From Veillonella sp. (GTDB lineage: Bacteria; Bacillota; Negativicutes; Veillonellales; Veillonellaceae): a DNA stretch of 64,000 nucleotides. The stretch spans positions 558,001 through 622,000 of the forward strand of contig NZ_JBGKFB010000001.1 of NCBI RefSeq assembly GCF_041333735.1. Reading direction: 5' to 3'. A model generated the notes under the pieces. That model did no database searches. It saw only the letters and a program-made list of their open reading frames with translations, and was not told where the DNA came from. Shown here piece after piece: positions 1-8,542 of this stretch. Positions within the stretch are counted from its first letter, which is position 1. Each line of letters begins with the position of its first letter. The position numbers and the translations under genes were made by a program.

Positions 1-2001
1 ATCGGTACCTTACAAGCATTGCGTATCAATGGAACGATTACACCTACAGTCGAAAAGGATATGTTAATATCTTTTGACGATGCATTTCGTATTGTTTACG
101 ACTACGCAGAGCAAGGTGATGCCTTCTGCCAATACATTATAGGCAATGTCTTTTTCTGGCGTGATGACGACCGCATTAGTCTTGCGAGGAATATGATTAC
201 ACCACCGCGCCTAAGTTTGGCAAAACGTATCCAACAGAGCTTGCAAAAAGGTTCTATACAGGAACGCCTTATAGCCTTACAAGGTACTATTTCCAATGAA
301 ACATTACAGGAAAATGCTACGAATCTCGCCAAGGAATGGTTTAATAGAGCACTCGATAACGGTCTCGCCATGTTCCAAGGCAATTTACGCAACATTTATA
401 TCGATGAAGGCGATTTTGATAACGCCCGCCGCGTGGCTTTAACCGCTGCTGAGCTAGGCAATCCTACGATGATGCTCTACACCGGCCTAGACTGTCATGA
501 ACATGGAAAATTTGAGGACGCTTTCACATGGTTTACGAAAGGTGCCGCCTTAGGTCAAGCTGAAAGCACCGCTGAATTGGCAGATTATTACTATCATTTC
601 TATGATGCAAAAGAGCTCCGCAGAGTCATTCCCTATAATCCTGTAAAAGCGATTGGACTCTACCGCCGTGCAGCTACTAAATATTTCAGTGATGCCGGCT
701 ATGCTGCATTACAAGCTGCCTTTGGCTATATCTTCCACATTGGCCACCTACCGCTCGACTGGGGCCTCATTGCAGATCTAACTCACATGGCAGCGACCAA
801 AGAACGCTTTATGTTCTCCTTGCCATACATTGGTTACATGCGCATCCATGGTTTTGGTGTAACGAAAAATATACGCTTTGGTGTACAATCCTTAACACGT
901 GTACTAGATGAAGAAAAGCGCGCATTAGAAGAGGAAGATCGCGTTCTCTTCTATAATATTACACGAGCTTTAACGCGCGTTGCCTTAGGCTATGCCTATG
1001 AAAAAGGCTATGTTTCAGGCAAACCTGATTTAGATTCTGCAGTAGCCTATTACGAAGAATCCCATCAATACATTCTGTCTCACAAGGCTAATCTAGATGA
1101 AGAGTTAAAAGATATTTCTATCGATGATGAAGCAGAAGAACGGTTAGCGGCCTTTGAAGAGGTTGATGGCCATTGGCGCTACAAGGAAGGTATTACAGAG
1201 TCTACAACCACAGTACGTCCTGGTCATACGGAATGGCCTCAAAATGCAGCACGTTTATCTGTAAACATGGATGACTTCTTATGGGACACTACCTTATATG
1301 ATTGGCAAACCATCGAGCACGCCTTAGCATCACAAGACGAAATGAAACTTAGCTTTTACAATCATTTCCTATCCGTTCCAGACAAGCTACGCAACATTTT
1401 TAAGCTAGATGTAAAGCGTATGCTACGTGATACGTACCAAGTCAGAATACATGGTTATGACCCTACAGAAGGTCAAGAGATGATCTATCGAGCACTATTC
1501 AAAAAAGAGAATACCATTCAGCTATTAAAAGACCTCTACGATACGCACCAATTGCCTATATTAGGAGACAACTGGTCTATCGAAACGAACGAGGAAAAGC
1601 CGACTTGGCATTATGTACTCGATGTAGATCAACAAGCATTCCTACTTGAAGAATACGACGATGCTAACGCCATGATACAAACTGCACTACAAGGCTTAAA
1701 AGACAAAAAATACGAACAAATTAATGTCCGTACTCATGACTTTATTGGCCCATCCTATTTCATTTTCAGAGGCAATCACGCAAATCCATTTAGAGTTCAA
1801 CTCTATCTAAAAGAATCCGTGCGCCACTCTATCGACAAGGATGGAAACCCTCTAAATACGCCAGGTAATACCTATCTATTTGAACAACATTTAGGTAACG
1901 AAGTATCATTAAACTACTGGATTCAAAAAACGATTAATACCTTAGAAATTCCTGAGCTAGACAACTGGAAAAAACTCAGCGTACCTAAGGCATTACAATA
2001 G
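1..2001 (+). CDS. Sel1/TPR-repeat protein, 5' end outside window
   Basis: The frame is open from the first base, and the earliest possible start inside the window is a TTG at 19 with no ribosome binding site, so the gene almost certainly begins upstream. At least 660 residues are visible. The N-terminal half carries Sel1/TPR-like helical repeats, for example around residues 105-190, with short motifs such as AKEWFNRALDNG and DAFTWFTKGAALGQAES. The C-terminal third has no repeat that I recognise. No signal peptide can be judged. Sel1 proteins usually act as protein-binding scaffolds; the partner here is unknown. A strong hairpin terminator follows the stop codon. Confidence 0.75.
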   Translation: MGTLQALRINGTITPTVEKDMLISFDDAFRIVYDYAEQGDAFCQYIIGNVFFWRDDDRISLARNMITPPRLSLAKRIQQSLQKGSIQERLIALQGTISNETLQENATNLAKEWFNRALDNGLAMFQGNLRNIYIDEGDFDNARRVALTAAELGNPTMMLYTGLDCHEHGKFEDAFTWFTKGAALGQAESTAELADYYYHFYDAKELRRVIPYNPVKAIGLYRRAATKYFSDAGYAALQAAFGYIFHIGHLPLDWGLIADLTHMAATKERFMFSLPYIGYMRIHGFGVTKNIRFGVQSLTRVLDEEKRALEEEDRVLFYNITRALTRVALGYAYEKGYVSGKPDLDSAVAYYEESHQYILSHKANLDEELKDISIDDEAEERLAAFEEVDGHWRYKEGITESTTTVRPGHTEWPQNAARLSVNMDDFLWDTTLYDWQTIEHALASQDEMKLSFYNHFLSVPDKLRNIFKLDVKRMLRDTYQVRIHGYDPTEGQEMIYRALFKKENTIQLLKDLYDTHQLPILGDNWSIETNEEKPTWHYVLDVDQQAFLLEEYDDANAMIQTALQGLKDKKYEQINVRTHDFIGPSYFIFRGNHANPFRVQLYLKESVRHSIDKDGNPLNTPGNTYLFEQHLGNEVSLNYWIQKTINTLEIPELDNWKKLSVPKALQ

Positions 2002-2022
2002 AAATAACCGAGAACATAAAAA

Positions 2023-2047
2023 GAGCTAGTACATAATGTACTAGCTC
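2023..2047. terminator. Bidirectional intrinsic terminator
   Basis: A perfect 11-bp stem (GAGCTAGTACA with its complement) and a 3-base loop, with A residues before it and T residues after it. It lies between the convergent Sel1 gene and the inverse-autotransporter gene and can serve both. Confidence 0.85.
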
Positions 2048-2114
2048 CTTTTTATAACCTATGAACAAGCTAAACTATTATAGATGATCATGAGGGTAAT
2101 GAACACGTAATCCC

Positions 2115-3365
2115 CTATAAACCAACATCGACAAACTGCTGTTCATAAGTATTTTCCACAGTTTCTTGTACAATCATGTCGCTACGATGTACCTTATCAA
2201 GCATCTTAGAACGAGCCGTTGTAATAGCGCTTTCACTATGTTTACCACCACGCCAAGCAAACTTGGATGTACCGATGGTATATTTCAAGGTCGCATAAGG
2301 ACCACTCAAATGATGAGATGCTGTTTGGTAACCCGCATCAAGAGTAAGATGCGGTGTGATATGGAATTCTGCACCCACTTTAAAACCTTTTATGGCATCA
2401 CGTTTTTTTAATTTATGATACCCTACTCTTACAGCCTCTCTACCACGCCAATTATAATAGTCCGCATAGACACGAGCCCAACGAGCATTTTTGAAAGTTC
2501 GTGAGTATCCTACATCAAATCCACTGGCAGCAACCTTTTCTGATAGCATCCAATGATTTTCATAAGAAACCACACCATAATTATAAAGACTTGTATCAGA
2601 ATCTCTACCGTATGGATACAATCCTGCGGGATCACCCAATACAACACTACGCCCATGGAGCCCTGTATATTTTCTATCATCAGTCCCCAGATTTCGGTAC
2701 AGATTAGCATGAAATTCATTCAGGCCTGCCACATATTCTACACCGCCACTAACACGCTTATAACCACCTTTAAACACATGGTCATAGAACGCATTAACAC
2801 CAACATAAGCATGTTCACCTTTGCTAAGGCGACGATAGCCAATACCAATATTAGCATTCATCCCTAAGGATTCTTTCTTATCTGTTTGTTTATCGTGTCT
2901 TATAAACGTCCCTGCAGGTCTGGCTGGCTCCAAATAACTATCTAATTTATAAGATGAAATTTTTTCTCCACTGCGCCCAATGCGACCTTGTACAAAGACA
3001 ACGCTTTTAGCATTTTCATCATAATGGGTTATAGGTTGCAAGGTCTCAATATACAATTTATTGATTTCAGTAGATTTTAAACTTTTCGAAGTTACAGTAT
3101 GTAGATCAGTTCTCGGTGGTGACCCAACAGCATGGTGCTGTGTATGCGTCTCTTTCGAATCTTTCATACCAACGCCGACTACCACATCAGTACGATCCAT
3201 CCAGCTAGAACGAACTGCTTCATGCTTAGCCCCATTCACTTCTGTAGTAGAGTCTGCAATACCTTGGCCATGTCCATTTTGTACATCTGCTGCAAAACCT
3301 ATAGCACTAAATGCACATGCTATGGTCCCCAAGACCATAGATTTTAATATTAAATAATCTTTCAT
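2115..3365 (-). CDS. Inverse-autotransporter beta-barrel protein without passenger
   Basis: The 416-residue product has an N-terminal signal peptide (about residues 1-25, ending GFAA). A barrel region follows, related to the inverse-autotransporter beta domain of intimin/invasin, with alternating strands such as GIGYRRLSKGEHAYVGVNAF and a GGVEYVAG segment. After the last strands comes a basic helix-like tail (ARSKMLDKVHRSDMIVQE), which resembles the plug or linker that follows intimin barrels. Intimin-type proteins normally continue into Ig-like passenger domains; here the protein ends about 25 residues later. The start is supported by GAGGGAGAAG upstream. Location in the outer membrane is inferred. 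The role is unknown: possibly a porin-like barrel or a truncated adhesin. Confidence 0.8.
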   Translation of the reverse strand: MKDYLILKSMVLGTIACAFSAIGFAADVQNGHGQGIADSTTEVNGAKHEAVRSSWMDRTDVVVGVGMKDSKETHTQHHAVGSPPRTDLHTVTSKSLKSTEINKLYIETLQPITHYDENAKSVVFVQGRIGRSGEKISSYKLDSYLEPARPAGTFIRHDKQTDKKESLGMNANIGIGYRRLSKGEHAYVGVNAFYDHVFKGGYKRVSGGVEYVAGLNEFHANLYRNLGTDDRKYTGLHGRSVVLGDPAGLYPYGRDSDTSLYNYGVVSYENHWMLSEKVAASGFDVGYSRTFKNARWARVYADYYNWRGREAVRVGYHKLKKRDAIKGFKVGAEFHITPHLTLDAGYQTASHHLSGPYATLKYTIGTSKFAWRGGKHSESAITTARSKMLDKVHRSDMIVQETVENTYEQQFVDVGL

Positions 3366-3540
3366 TCTATCTTCTCCCTCTTATATCTCCACACAGAGAA
3401 TGTTTCATTGTTATTTCACTTTAATTATATGAATGATTTTCGATAAGGTCAACACGAATACTTGTATATAAACGAGATTTAAAAAACATCTAAATCATCA
3501 TAACTCACTTTTAATAACTCACTTTTAATTACCAATAAAA

Positions 3541-3957
3541 TACAATCATAACCATCCGTAGAACAGGTAGTTTACTCTGACCCTATAAGGGGCTTTCTCT
3601 AGTGGTATCCCTCTAAAGAGCGCATTGAATAATCTAATCCCCCCTATTACCACTGGCCGCCTCCCTACTCGAAGGCTTTTCTTTTGCCTATTTTACTGGC
3701 TCACTCGTAAACGGATTGGTATATTCTTTAAAGTTTAATGTATCTTGTGCTATATCTTCTTGTAGTTGATTCCTAATATGCTCTTTTATCGCTCCTTCGT
3801 ATCGTCCTACCGCATCCACATAATATCCTCTACACCAGAAATGTCTATTTCCATACTAATATTTTATATTTACATATTTATCGAATATCATGAGGCTACT
3901 TTTGCTTTTTAAATATCCCATAAAATTCGATACACTTAAATGTGCTGGAATCAAGAG
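3541..3957 (-). mobile_element. Decayed IS200-type element
   Basis: The stretch begins with TACAATCA followed by degenerate copies of the hairpin sequences seen at one end of the intact element (which starts TACAATCA near 4006). It continues into a broken transposase reading frame. It looks like an older, diverged relative whose 5' half is missing at the junction with the intact copy. Confidence 0.6.
3688..3957 (-). pseudogene. tnpA: IS200 TnpA transposase remnant
   Basis: Translating the minus strand gives LIPAHLSVSNFMGYLK, then NRHFWCRGYYVDAVGR and a tail ending FTSEPVK before a stop at 3688. This matches residues about 68-153 of the intact TnpA next door at clearly diverged identity. The frame is interrupted by a TAG at 3856-3858, at the position of Lys100 in the intact protein. 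The N-terminal part with the HUH motif is absent, so it cannot encode an active transposase. It is a relic of an earlier insertion of the same family. Confidence 0.75.
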
Positions 3958-4151
3958 ATTTTACTGACCCCCAGTTTAACTGGGGTTAGTCATGCCTATT
4001 CGGCGTACAATCAGAACCACCCGTAAAACGGGTGGTTTGCTCACGGGCTATAAGCCCGTAGTACTAGGCCAGCGTCTAAAGGCGCTGGCTTTCACTACGT
4101 TCAAGCCGCATAGCCATTGACTCGTAACGTTCCCCTTAAAGGGGATGTGTA

Positions 4152-4613
4152 TTACTTGCTACCCTTAAAAGGGTCCTCATATTCTTTTACACTAAGCTTA
4201 TCTTTCATTTGGTCATGTAACTCTTGCTCACGTATATATTTCTTTACTGTAGCCTCATTTAAACCTACTGTACTAACATAATAACCCTCGGACCAAAAGT
4301 GTCGATTTCCAAATTTATACTTTAAGTTTGCGTGTTTATCGAACATCATTAGTGCACTTTTCCCTTTTAAGTATCCCATAAAAGATGATACTGATATTTT
4401 AGGTGGGATTAATACTAGCATATGCACATGATCAGCCATAAGCTCCCCCTCGATAATCTTGACGCCCTTATATTCACATAAACGTCTCAATATTTCACGT
4501 AAACTATTTCTGTATTGATTATATATAACTTTACGTCTATACTTAGGTGTAAATACTATGTGGTATTTGCATAACCATTTTGTGTGCGCAAGGCTCTGTG
4601 TCTTTGTTGCCAT
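4152..4613 (-). CDS. tnpA: IS200-type TnpA transposase (Y1 HUH)
   Basis: The 153 residues match the usual length of IS200/IS605 TnpA. The HUH metal-binding motif is visible as H62-V-H64 (ADHVHMLVLIP). The catalytic tyrosine is probably Y126 in ATVKKYIREQE. These enzymes cut and rejoin single-stranded DNA at hairpin-marked ends. The frame is complete, so the element may still be active. The ribosome binding site AAAGGTG lies inside the right arm of a leader hairpin, which should keep translation low. There is no accessory TnpB gene. Confidence 0.9.
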   Translation of the reverse strand: MATKTQSLAHTKWLCKYHIVFTPKYRRKVIYNQYRNSLREILRRLCEYKGVKIIEGELMADHVHMLVLIPPKISVSSFMGYLKGKSALMMFDKHANLKYKFGNRHFWSEGYYVSTVGLNEATVKKYIREQELHDQMKDKLSVKEYEDPFKGSK

Positions 4614-4615
4614 AT

Positions 4616-4682
4616 AAAATCACCTTTCTTTTGCATATAATGCGGCTTGAACACCTACATTATACTTAAGCAAGGTGATTTT
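4616..4682 (-). promoter_or_regulatory. tnpA leader hairpin covering the RBS
   Basis: AAAATCACCTT and AAGGTGATTTT are perfect complements about 45 bases apart just upstream of tnpA. In the transcript the tnpA ribosome binding site (AAAGGTGATTTTAT before the ATG) lies in the 3' arm. The 5' arm is preceded by a run of T residues in the minus-strand sense. Such a hairpin fits the known low-expression design of IS200 leaders. Confidence 0.6.
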
Positions 4683-4772
4683 TTTGTATAACTTTCGTTG
4701 CCGCACCCGCATAGCGGGTGGTTTAATGATTCGCGACTACATCGCGAACCAGTCTAAAGACAATAATATAAG

Positions 4773-4805
4773 AAAAAGACCACCCGCAAGCTGGGTGGTC
4801 TTTTT
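4773..4805. terminator. Bidirectional intrinsic terminator
   Basis: AAAAAGACCACCC and GGGTGGTCTTTTT form a 13-bp stem with a 7-base loop. On the minus strand it lies 18 bases past the stop of the small peptide gene and is followed by TTTTTCTTAT. It also separates that gene from the IS200 element. Confidence 0.85.
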
Positions 4806-4822
4806 GCTGGGGAATGAAATTG

Positions 4823-4900
4823 TTATTTGAATAAAGGCAGTAAAGCGTTAGCTAAACCAGTAAGCGCTGCCAAGATTGCTTTAACGATTGCTGCAACCAT
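4823..4900 (-). CDS. 25-residue hydrophobic cationic peptide
   Basis: An ATG-to-TAA frame of 26 codons follows a near-ideal ribosome binding site, GAAGGAGGAAGAGAA, directly before the ATG. It ends just before a strong terminator, so it looks like a complete gene of its own. The peptide begins MVAAIVKAILAALTG and ends in ALLPLFK. It has two lysines, no acidic residue and one proline near the end, and could form a single hydrophobic or amphipathic helix. I do not recognise the family. Candidates by shape are a membrane-acting toxin peptide, a leaderless bacteriocin or modulin-like peptide, or a small membrane regulator. No immunity gene or antisense RNA is evident. Confidence 0.65.
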   Translation of the reverse strand: MVAAIVKAILAALTGLANALLPLFK

Positions 4901-5166
4901 TTCTCTTCCTCCTTCTCATATAAGAACAAGAACTAAACTAACTATAAACATCTTAAACCAGGAAATTAGTTTTTATATGAAATGCGTAAAAATTTACACA
5001 TTAAAATTTCATGAACCAAATAACGAAGTCTTAATTGATATGAATAGTTACATGAGAAAGATAGCATACAATGAATTCATAAATTTCTATAAAATTTTAA
5101 TAATCAACAAACTAAGAGATATAGATTTTCATAAACGCACTTACAGGAGGGATACATATAACAAGA

Positions 5167-5225
5167 AAACCCTTCTCTCACTACTTTAGTATAAGAATAA
5201 CTAAAGATAGTATAGAAAAGGGTTT
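5167..5225. terminator. Long imperfect hairpin downstream of ileS
   Basis: AAACCCTTCTCTCACTACTTTAGT pairs imperfectly with the segment at 5200-5225, and on the minus strand is followed by TTTTCTTGTT, so it can end the ileS transcript. The remaining AT-rich stretch between the small peptide gene and this hairpin (4901-5166) holds no gene that I can support; a clear promoter for the peptide gene was not found either. Confidence 0.5.
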
Positions 5226-5282
5226 CTATTTAACAGTCAAAGCATAATACACAAGGTTATCTTAAGTATTACACACTTTTGA

Positions 5283-8117
5283 TTATAGAGACTTAACAAC
5301 CTCTGCACAGCGATGACAAAGTGTAGGGTGTTCGCTATCTCGACCTACTGTATCGCGGTGGATCCAGCAACGTTCACATTTTTCAAGTTCAGATGGAGCA
5401 ACTACTGTTGCAACGCCTGTTTCTTCGTCTTTTACAGCCTCTGCTGGAGCAGCGCCATTTACGATGTGAGCTTCGGATACGATAACAAGTTTAGCCAAGC
5501 CTTCTTCACCAAGAGCGTTCAATGCGTCGAATGCAGCGCCTTCAGCATATACTGTAACGGATGCATCCAATGGGTGACCGATTGTTTTGTTTTGACGAGC
5601 CAATTCCAATGCTTTTTGTACGGATGTACGCAAGTCTAATAATTGGTTCCATTTATCAGCCAATTCTTGGTTGAAGTGTTCAGGATGACCTTGTGGCCAA
5701 TCTTGAAGCATAACGGATTCAGGCATGCCTTCTTCTTTAGGCATGTATTTCCAAACTTCTTCTGCTGTGAAAGAAAGTACAGGAGATACCATAGCTACCA
5801 ATGTTTTCAAGATTTCGTACATTGCTGTTTGAGCAGAACGACGAGCTACGTTGTTTTTGCTTTCAGCATACATAGTATCTTTCATTACATCAAGGTAGAT
5901 GGAGCTCAAGTCTACTGTACAGAAGTTATGAATTGCATGGTATAACATGTGGAATTCATAGTTTTCGTATGCTTCAGTAACCTTTTGACGTACTTCTTCT
6001 AAGCGCAACAATGCCCATTTATCGAATTCGGACATATCTGCATAAGCCACTTTGTCAGTGTTTGGATTGAAGTCATCCAAGTTACCAAGCAAGAATCGGA
6101 ATGTATTACGGATTTTACGATATACTTCGGATAATTGTTTTACGATGTCTTTGGACAAACGTACGTCTGCTTGGTAATCCGCGGAGGATACCCACAAACG
6201 CATAACGTCAGCGCCGTATACGTCGATGATGTCGCTAGGAGCTACTGTATTACCTACAGATTTAGACATTTTGCGACCTTCACCGTCCACAACGAAGCCG
6301 TGAGTCAATACGGAGTTGTATGGTGCTTTACCTGTTGTTGCCACTGCAGTCAACAAGGAAGAGTTGAACCAACCGCGATGTTGGTCAGAACCTTCAAGGT
6401 ACATAGCACATGGTACATCTAAGCCGTTAACTTCAAGTACGCCAGCCCAAGAGGAACCAGAGTCGAACCATACGTCCATGATGTCTGTTTCTTTTTTGAA
6501 CTCATCATGACCACAATGAGGACATTTGAAACCTTCTGGCAATAATTCTTTTGCACTGTGAGCCCACCAAGCATCAGAGCCTTCTACAGCTACTTTTGCT
6601 TGTAATGCTTTGATAGTATCATCGTTGATGATATGCTCGCCGCAGCTTTCACAATAGTAAATAGGAATTGGCACGCCCCAAATACGTTGACGGGAAATTA
6701 CCCAGTCACCACGGTCGCGAACCATGTTGAAGATACGATCATGGCCCCATTTAGGAATCCATTGTACTTGGTTGTCGATCGCATCAAGCGCTTGTTGACG
6801 GTACCCATCTACAGAGGAGAACCATTGTTCTGTAGCACGGTAGATTACAGGATTTTTACAACGCCAGCAGTGAGCATATTGGTGACGCAAGCTAGATTTG
6901 TGAAGCAATGAATTGTTGTGCGCCAAGATTTTAATAACAGGCACTTCTGCATCGTGAATTTCTACGCCAGCCAATGGGAATTCAGTATCGCCATAACGGT
7001 TGTCGTCTACTTGTTTAGTGTAGTTACCAGTTTCGTTAACAAGGGATACGATAGGAAGCTCAGTTTTGCCTTCCTTGTTATAACGCATAACGATGTTAAA
7101 GTCGTCTTCACCGTGTGCAGGAGCTGTATGTACACAACCAGTACCTGCTTCAAGTGTTACATGATCGCCACACAATACAGTAGAATTACGTTCTACGAAT
7201 GGATGTTTGAATTCAGCCAATTCTAAGTCTGCGCCGGAGAAACGATTTACGATTTCGTAGTCTTCGATACCGATATCTTTCATAGCCGCATCAACGAGTT
7301 CAGTAGCCATCAAGTAGTATTCGTCGCCTACTTTTACCCAACCATATTCAAGGTCAGGGTTAACGGAAATAGCTACGTTGGCAGGCATTGTCCAAGGAGT
7401 AGTTGTCCAAATAACAGAGTATGCTTGTTTTGGATCTACGCCAGCTGGCAATGTCACCTTTTTCTCGGATACGTAAGGGAATTTTACGTAGATAGAGAAG
7501 GATTTTTTCTCAGCGTATTCGATTTCTGCTTCTGCCAATGCAGTTTCGCAGTGAGTACACCAGTATACAGTTTTAAGACCTTTGTAGATATGGCCACGTT
7601 TCGCCATTTCGCCAAAGATGCCAAGTTGTTTTACTTCAAACTCAGGGCGCAATGTCAAATAAGGGCGTTCCCATTCGCCTAATACACCAAAGCGAATGAA
7701 GTCTTGCTTTTGGTTTTCTACGCATTCCAATGCATATTCCTTACATTTGTTGCGCAAGTCCAATGGAGCCATTTCATGACGGTTAAGACCAGTGTTTTTA
7801 ATAACCGCATGCTCGATTGGCAAACCGTGTGTATCCCAACCAGGGATATAACGTGTATAATGACCAGTCATAGTCTTGTATTTCATGATAATGTCCTTCA
7901 ACGTTTTGTTGAGGGCATGACCGATGTGCAATTTACCGTTCGCATATGGAGGGCCATCATGCAAAATGAAAGGTTTTGCGTCTTTACGCAATTCCAAACG
8001 TTTTTGATAAATTTTGTTGTCTTCCCAGAATTTTAAGATTTCTGGTTCGCGCTTAGGCAAATTGCCGCGCATTGGGAATTCTGTTTCAGGCAAATGTAAC
8101 GTCTTACCGTAATCCAT
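5283..8117 (-). CDS. ileS: Isoleucyl-tRNA synthetase
   Basis: The 944-residue product matches the family's usual length. The class I HIGH motif is at residues 64-67 (GKLHIGHALN) and KMSKS appears in GRKMSKSVGN. The C-terminus carries a zinc-binding pattern of paired cysteines (CERCWIH and CHRC). The CP1 editing region and an anticodon-binding region lie in the expected order. It charges tRNA-Ile in the cytoplasm. A T-box leader with its own strong promoter sits immediately upstream, so expression should respond to uncharged tRNA-Ile. The gene appears to be monocistronic, with a hairpin downstream. Confidence 0.98.
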   Translation of the reverse strand: MDYGKTLHLPETEFPMRGNLPKREPEILKFWEDNKIYQKRLELRKDAKPFILHDGPPYANGKLHIGHALNKTLKDIIMKYKTMTGHYTRYIPGWDTHGLPIEHAVIKNTGLNRHEMAPLDLRNKCKEYALECVENQKQDFIRFGVLGEWERPYLTLRPEFEVKQLGIFGEMAKRGHIYKGLKTVYWCTHCETALAEAEIEYAEKKSFSIYVKFPYVSEKKVTLPAGVDPKQAYSVIWTTTPWTMPANVAISVNPDLEYGWVKVGDEYYLMATELVDAAMKDIGIEDYEIVNRFSGADLELAEFKHPFVERNSTVLCGDHVTLEAGTGCVHTAPAHGEDDFNIVMRYNKEGKTELPIVSLVNETGNYTKQVDDNRYGDTEFPLAGVEIHDAEVPVIKILAHNNSLLHKSSLRHQYAHCWRCKNPVIYRATEQWFSSVDGYRQQALDAIDNQVQWIPKWGHDRIFNMVRDRGDWVISRQRIWGVPIPIYYCESCGEHIINDDTIKALQAKVAVEGSDAWWAHSAKELLPEGFKCPHCGHDEFKKETDIMDVWFDSGSSWAGVLEVNGLDVPCAMYLEGSDQHRGWFNSSLLTAVATTGKAPYNSVLTHGFVVDGEGRKMSKSVGNTVAPSDIIDVYGADVMRLWVSSADYQADVRLSKDIVKQLSEVYRKIRNTFRFLLGNLDDFNPNTDKVAYADMSEFDKWALLRLEEVRQKVTEAYENYEFHMLYHAIHNFCTVDLSSIYLDVMKDTMYAESKNNVARRSAQTAMYEILKTLVAMVSPVLSFTAEEVWKYMPKEEGMPESVMLQDWPQGHPEHFNQELADKWNQLLDLRTSVQKALELARQNKTIGHPLDASVTVYAEGAAFDALNALGEEGLAKLVIVSEAHIVNGAAPAEAVKDEETGVATVVAPSELEKCERCWIHRDTVGRDSEHPTLCHRCAEVVKSL

Positions 8118-8142
8118 GATGTGCTCCTTTTACATAAAAAAA

Positions 8143-8408
8143 TCGCCCGCCCCCGAAGGGACGGACGTAATATCCGTGGTACCACCCTACTGACCTTCTG
8201 TGAAAGCTAGAATATTCCGAGCATACGAAATAACTAGGCTTCATTTTGTGAAAGCCACTTAGACATATAACGGTGTTCACCGGCAGGGTTCCTGCTTGCT
8301 CCAAAGTGATCCGCAAATCTCTAGATTTCCAAACCTTTCAGCCCATGAGTTTGGTCTCTACTAAATCCTTCTGAGACATGCCGTCTTTTTCAACGCAATC
8401 TTCATATA
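8143..8408 (-). promoter_or_regulatory. T-box leader of ileS
   Basis: On the minus strand the leader holds the conserved T-box sequence AGGGTGGTACCACGG (8174-8188). A GC-rich terminator follows at 8143-8168 (CGTCCGTCCC, loop TTC, then GGGGGCGGGCG and a T run). Upstream are Stem-I-like elements such as GCAGGAACCCTGC. T-boxes sense uncharged tRNA and switch between antiterminator and terminator. I could not assign the isoleucine specifier codon with certainty by eye. Confidence 0.9.
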
Positions 8409-8415
8409 ATAGATA

Positions 8416-8445
8416 ATTATATGTCTCGTGAGGGGGAGTTGTCAA
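8416..8445 (-). promoter_or_regulatory. Promoter of the ileS T-box transcript
   Basis: TTGACA (8445-8440) and TATAAT (8421-8416) are both perfect consensus hexamers separated by 18 bases, pointing into the ileS leader. Confidence 0.85.
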
Positions 8446-8485
8446 CTGTATAGATAGTTTAAATTTATAGATGTAACACATAAAA

Positions 8486-8520
8486 ATGCCACCTTTATTA
8501 TGTTCCAATAAAGGTGGCAT
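8486..8520 (-). terminator. Terminator after DUF805 gene
   Basis: ATGCCACCTTTATT and AATAAAGGTGGCAT form a perfect 14-bp stem with a 7-base loop. On the minus strand it is followed by TTTTA. It lies just past the stop of the DUF805 gene. Confidence 0.85.
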
Positions 8521-8542
8521 ATTCATATAAATAGACTTTACA

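Larger units (their letters stand above)
4000..4756 (-). mobile_element. IS200/IS605-family element, tnpA only
   Basis: A single intact TnpA gene is flanked by subterminal hairpins. On the low side these include CCACCCGTAAAACGGGTGG (about 4017-4035) and CGGGCTATAAGCCCG. On the high side they are CACCCGCATAGCGGGTG (about 4706) and TTCGCGACTACATCGCGAA (about 4730). Palindromic ends without inverted terminal repeats, and no tnpB, are typical of IS200-like elements that move as single-stranded DNA. The exact ends are not determined. Confidence 0.7.

Noticed and set aside
1590..1620. Third copy of the palindrome core (GCCGACTTGGC)
   Set aside because: Only about ten bases match, it lies within codons of the Sel1 gene, and the GGCCACCC part and hairpin are absent.
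4827..5189. A 120-codon plus-strand frame
   Set aside because: It is antisense to the small peptide gene, runs through AT-rich DNA, has no ribosome binding site and shows no domain-like composition.
8338..8526. A 62-codon minus-strand frame between the DUF805 terminator and the ileS leader
   Set aside because: It runs through a perfect terminator hairpin, the ileS promoter and T-box Stem I, so it is an accidental frame.
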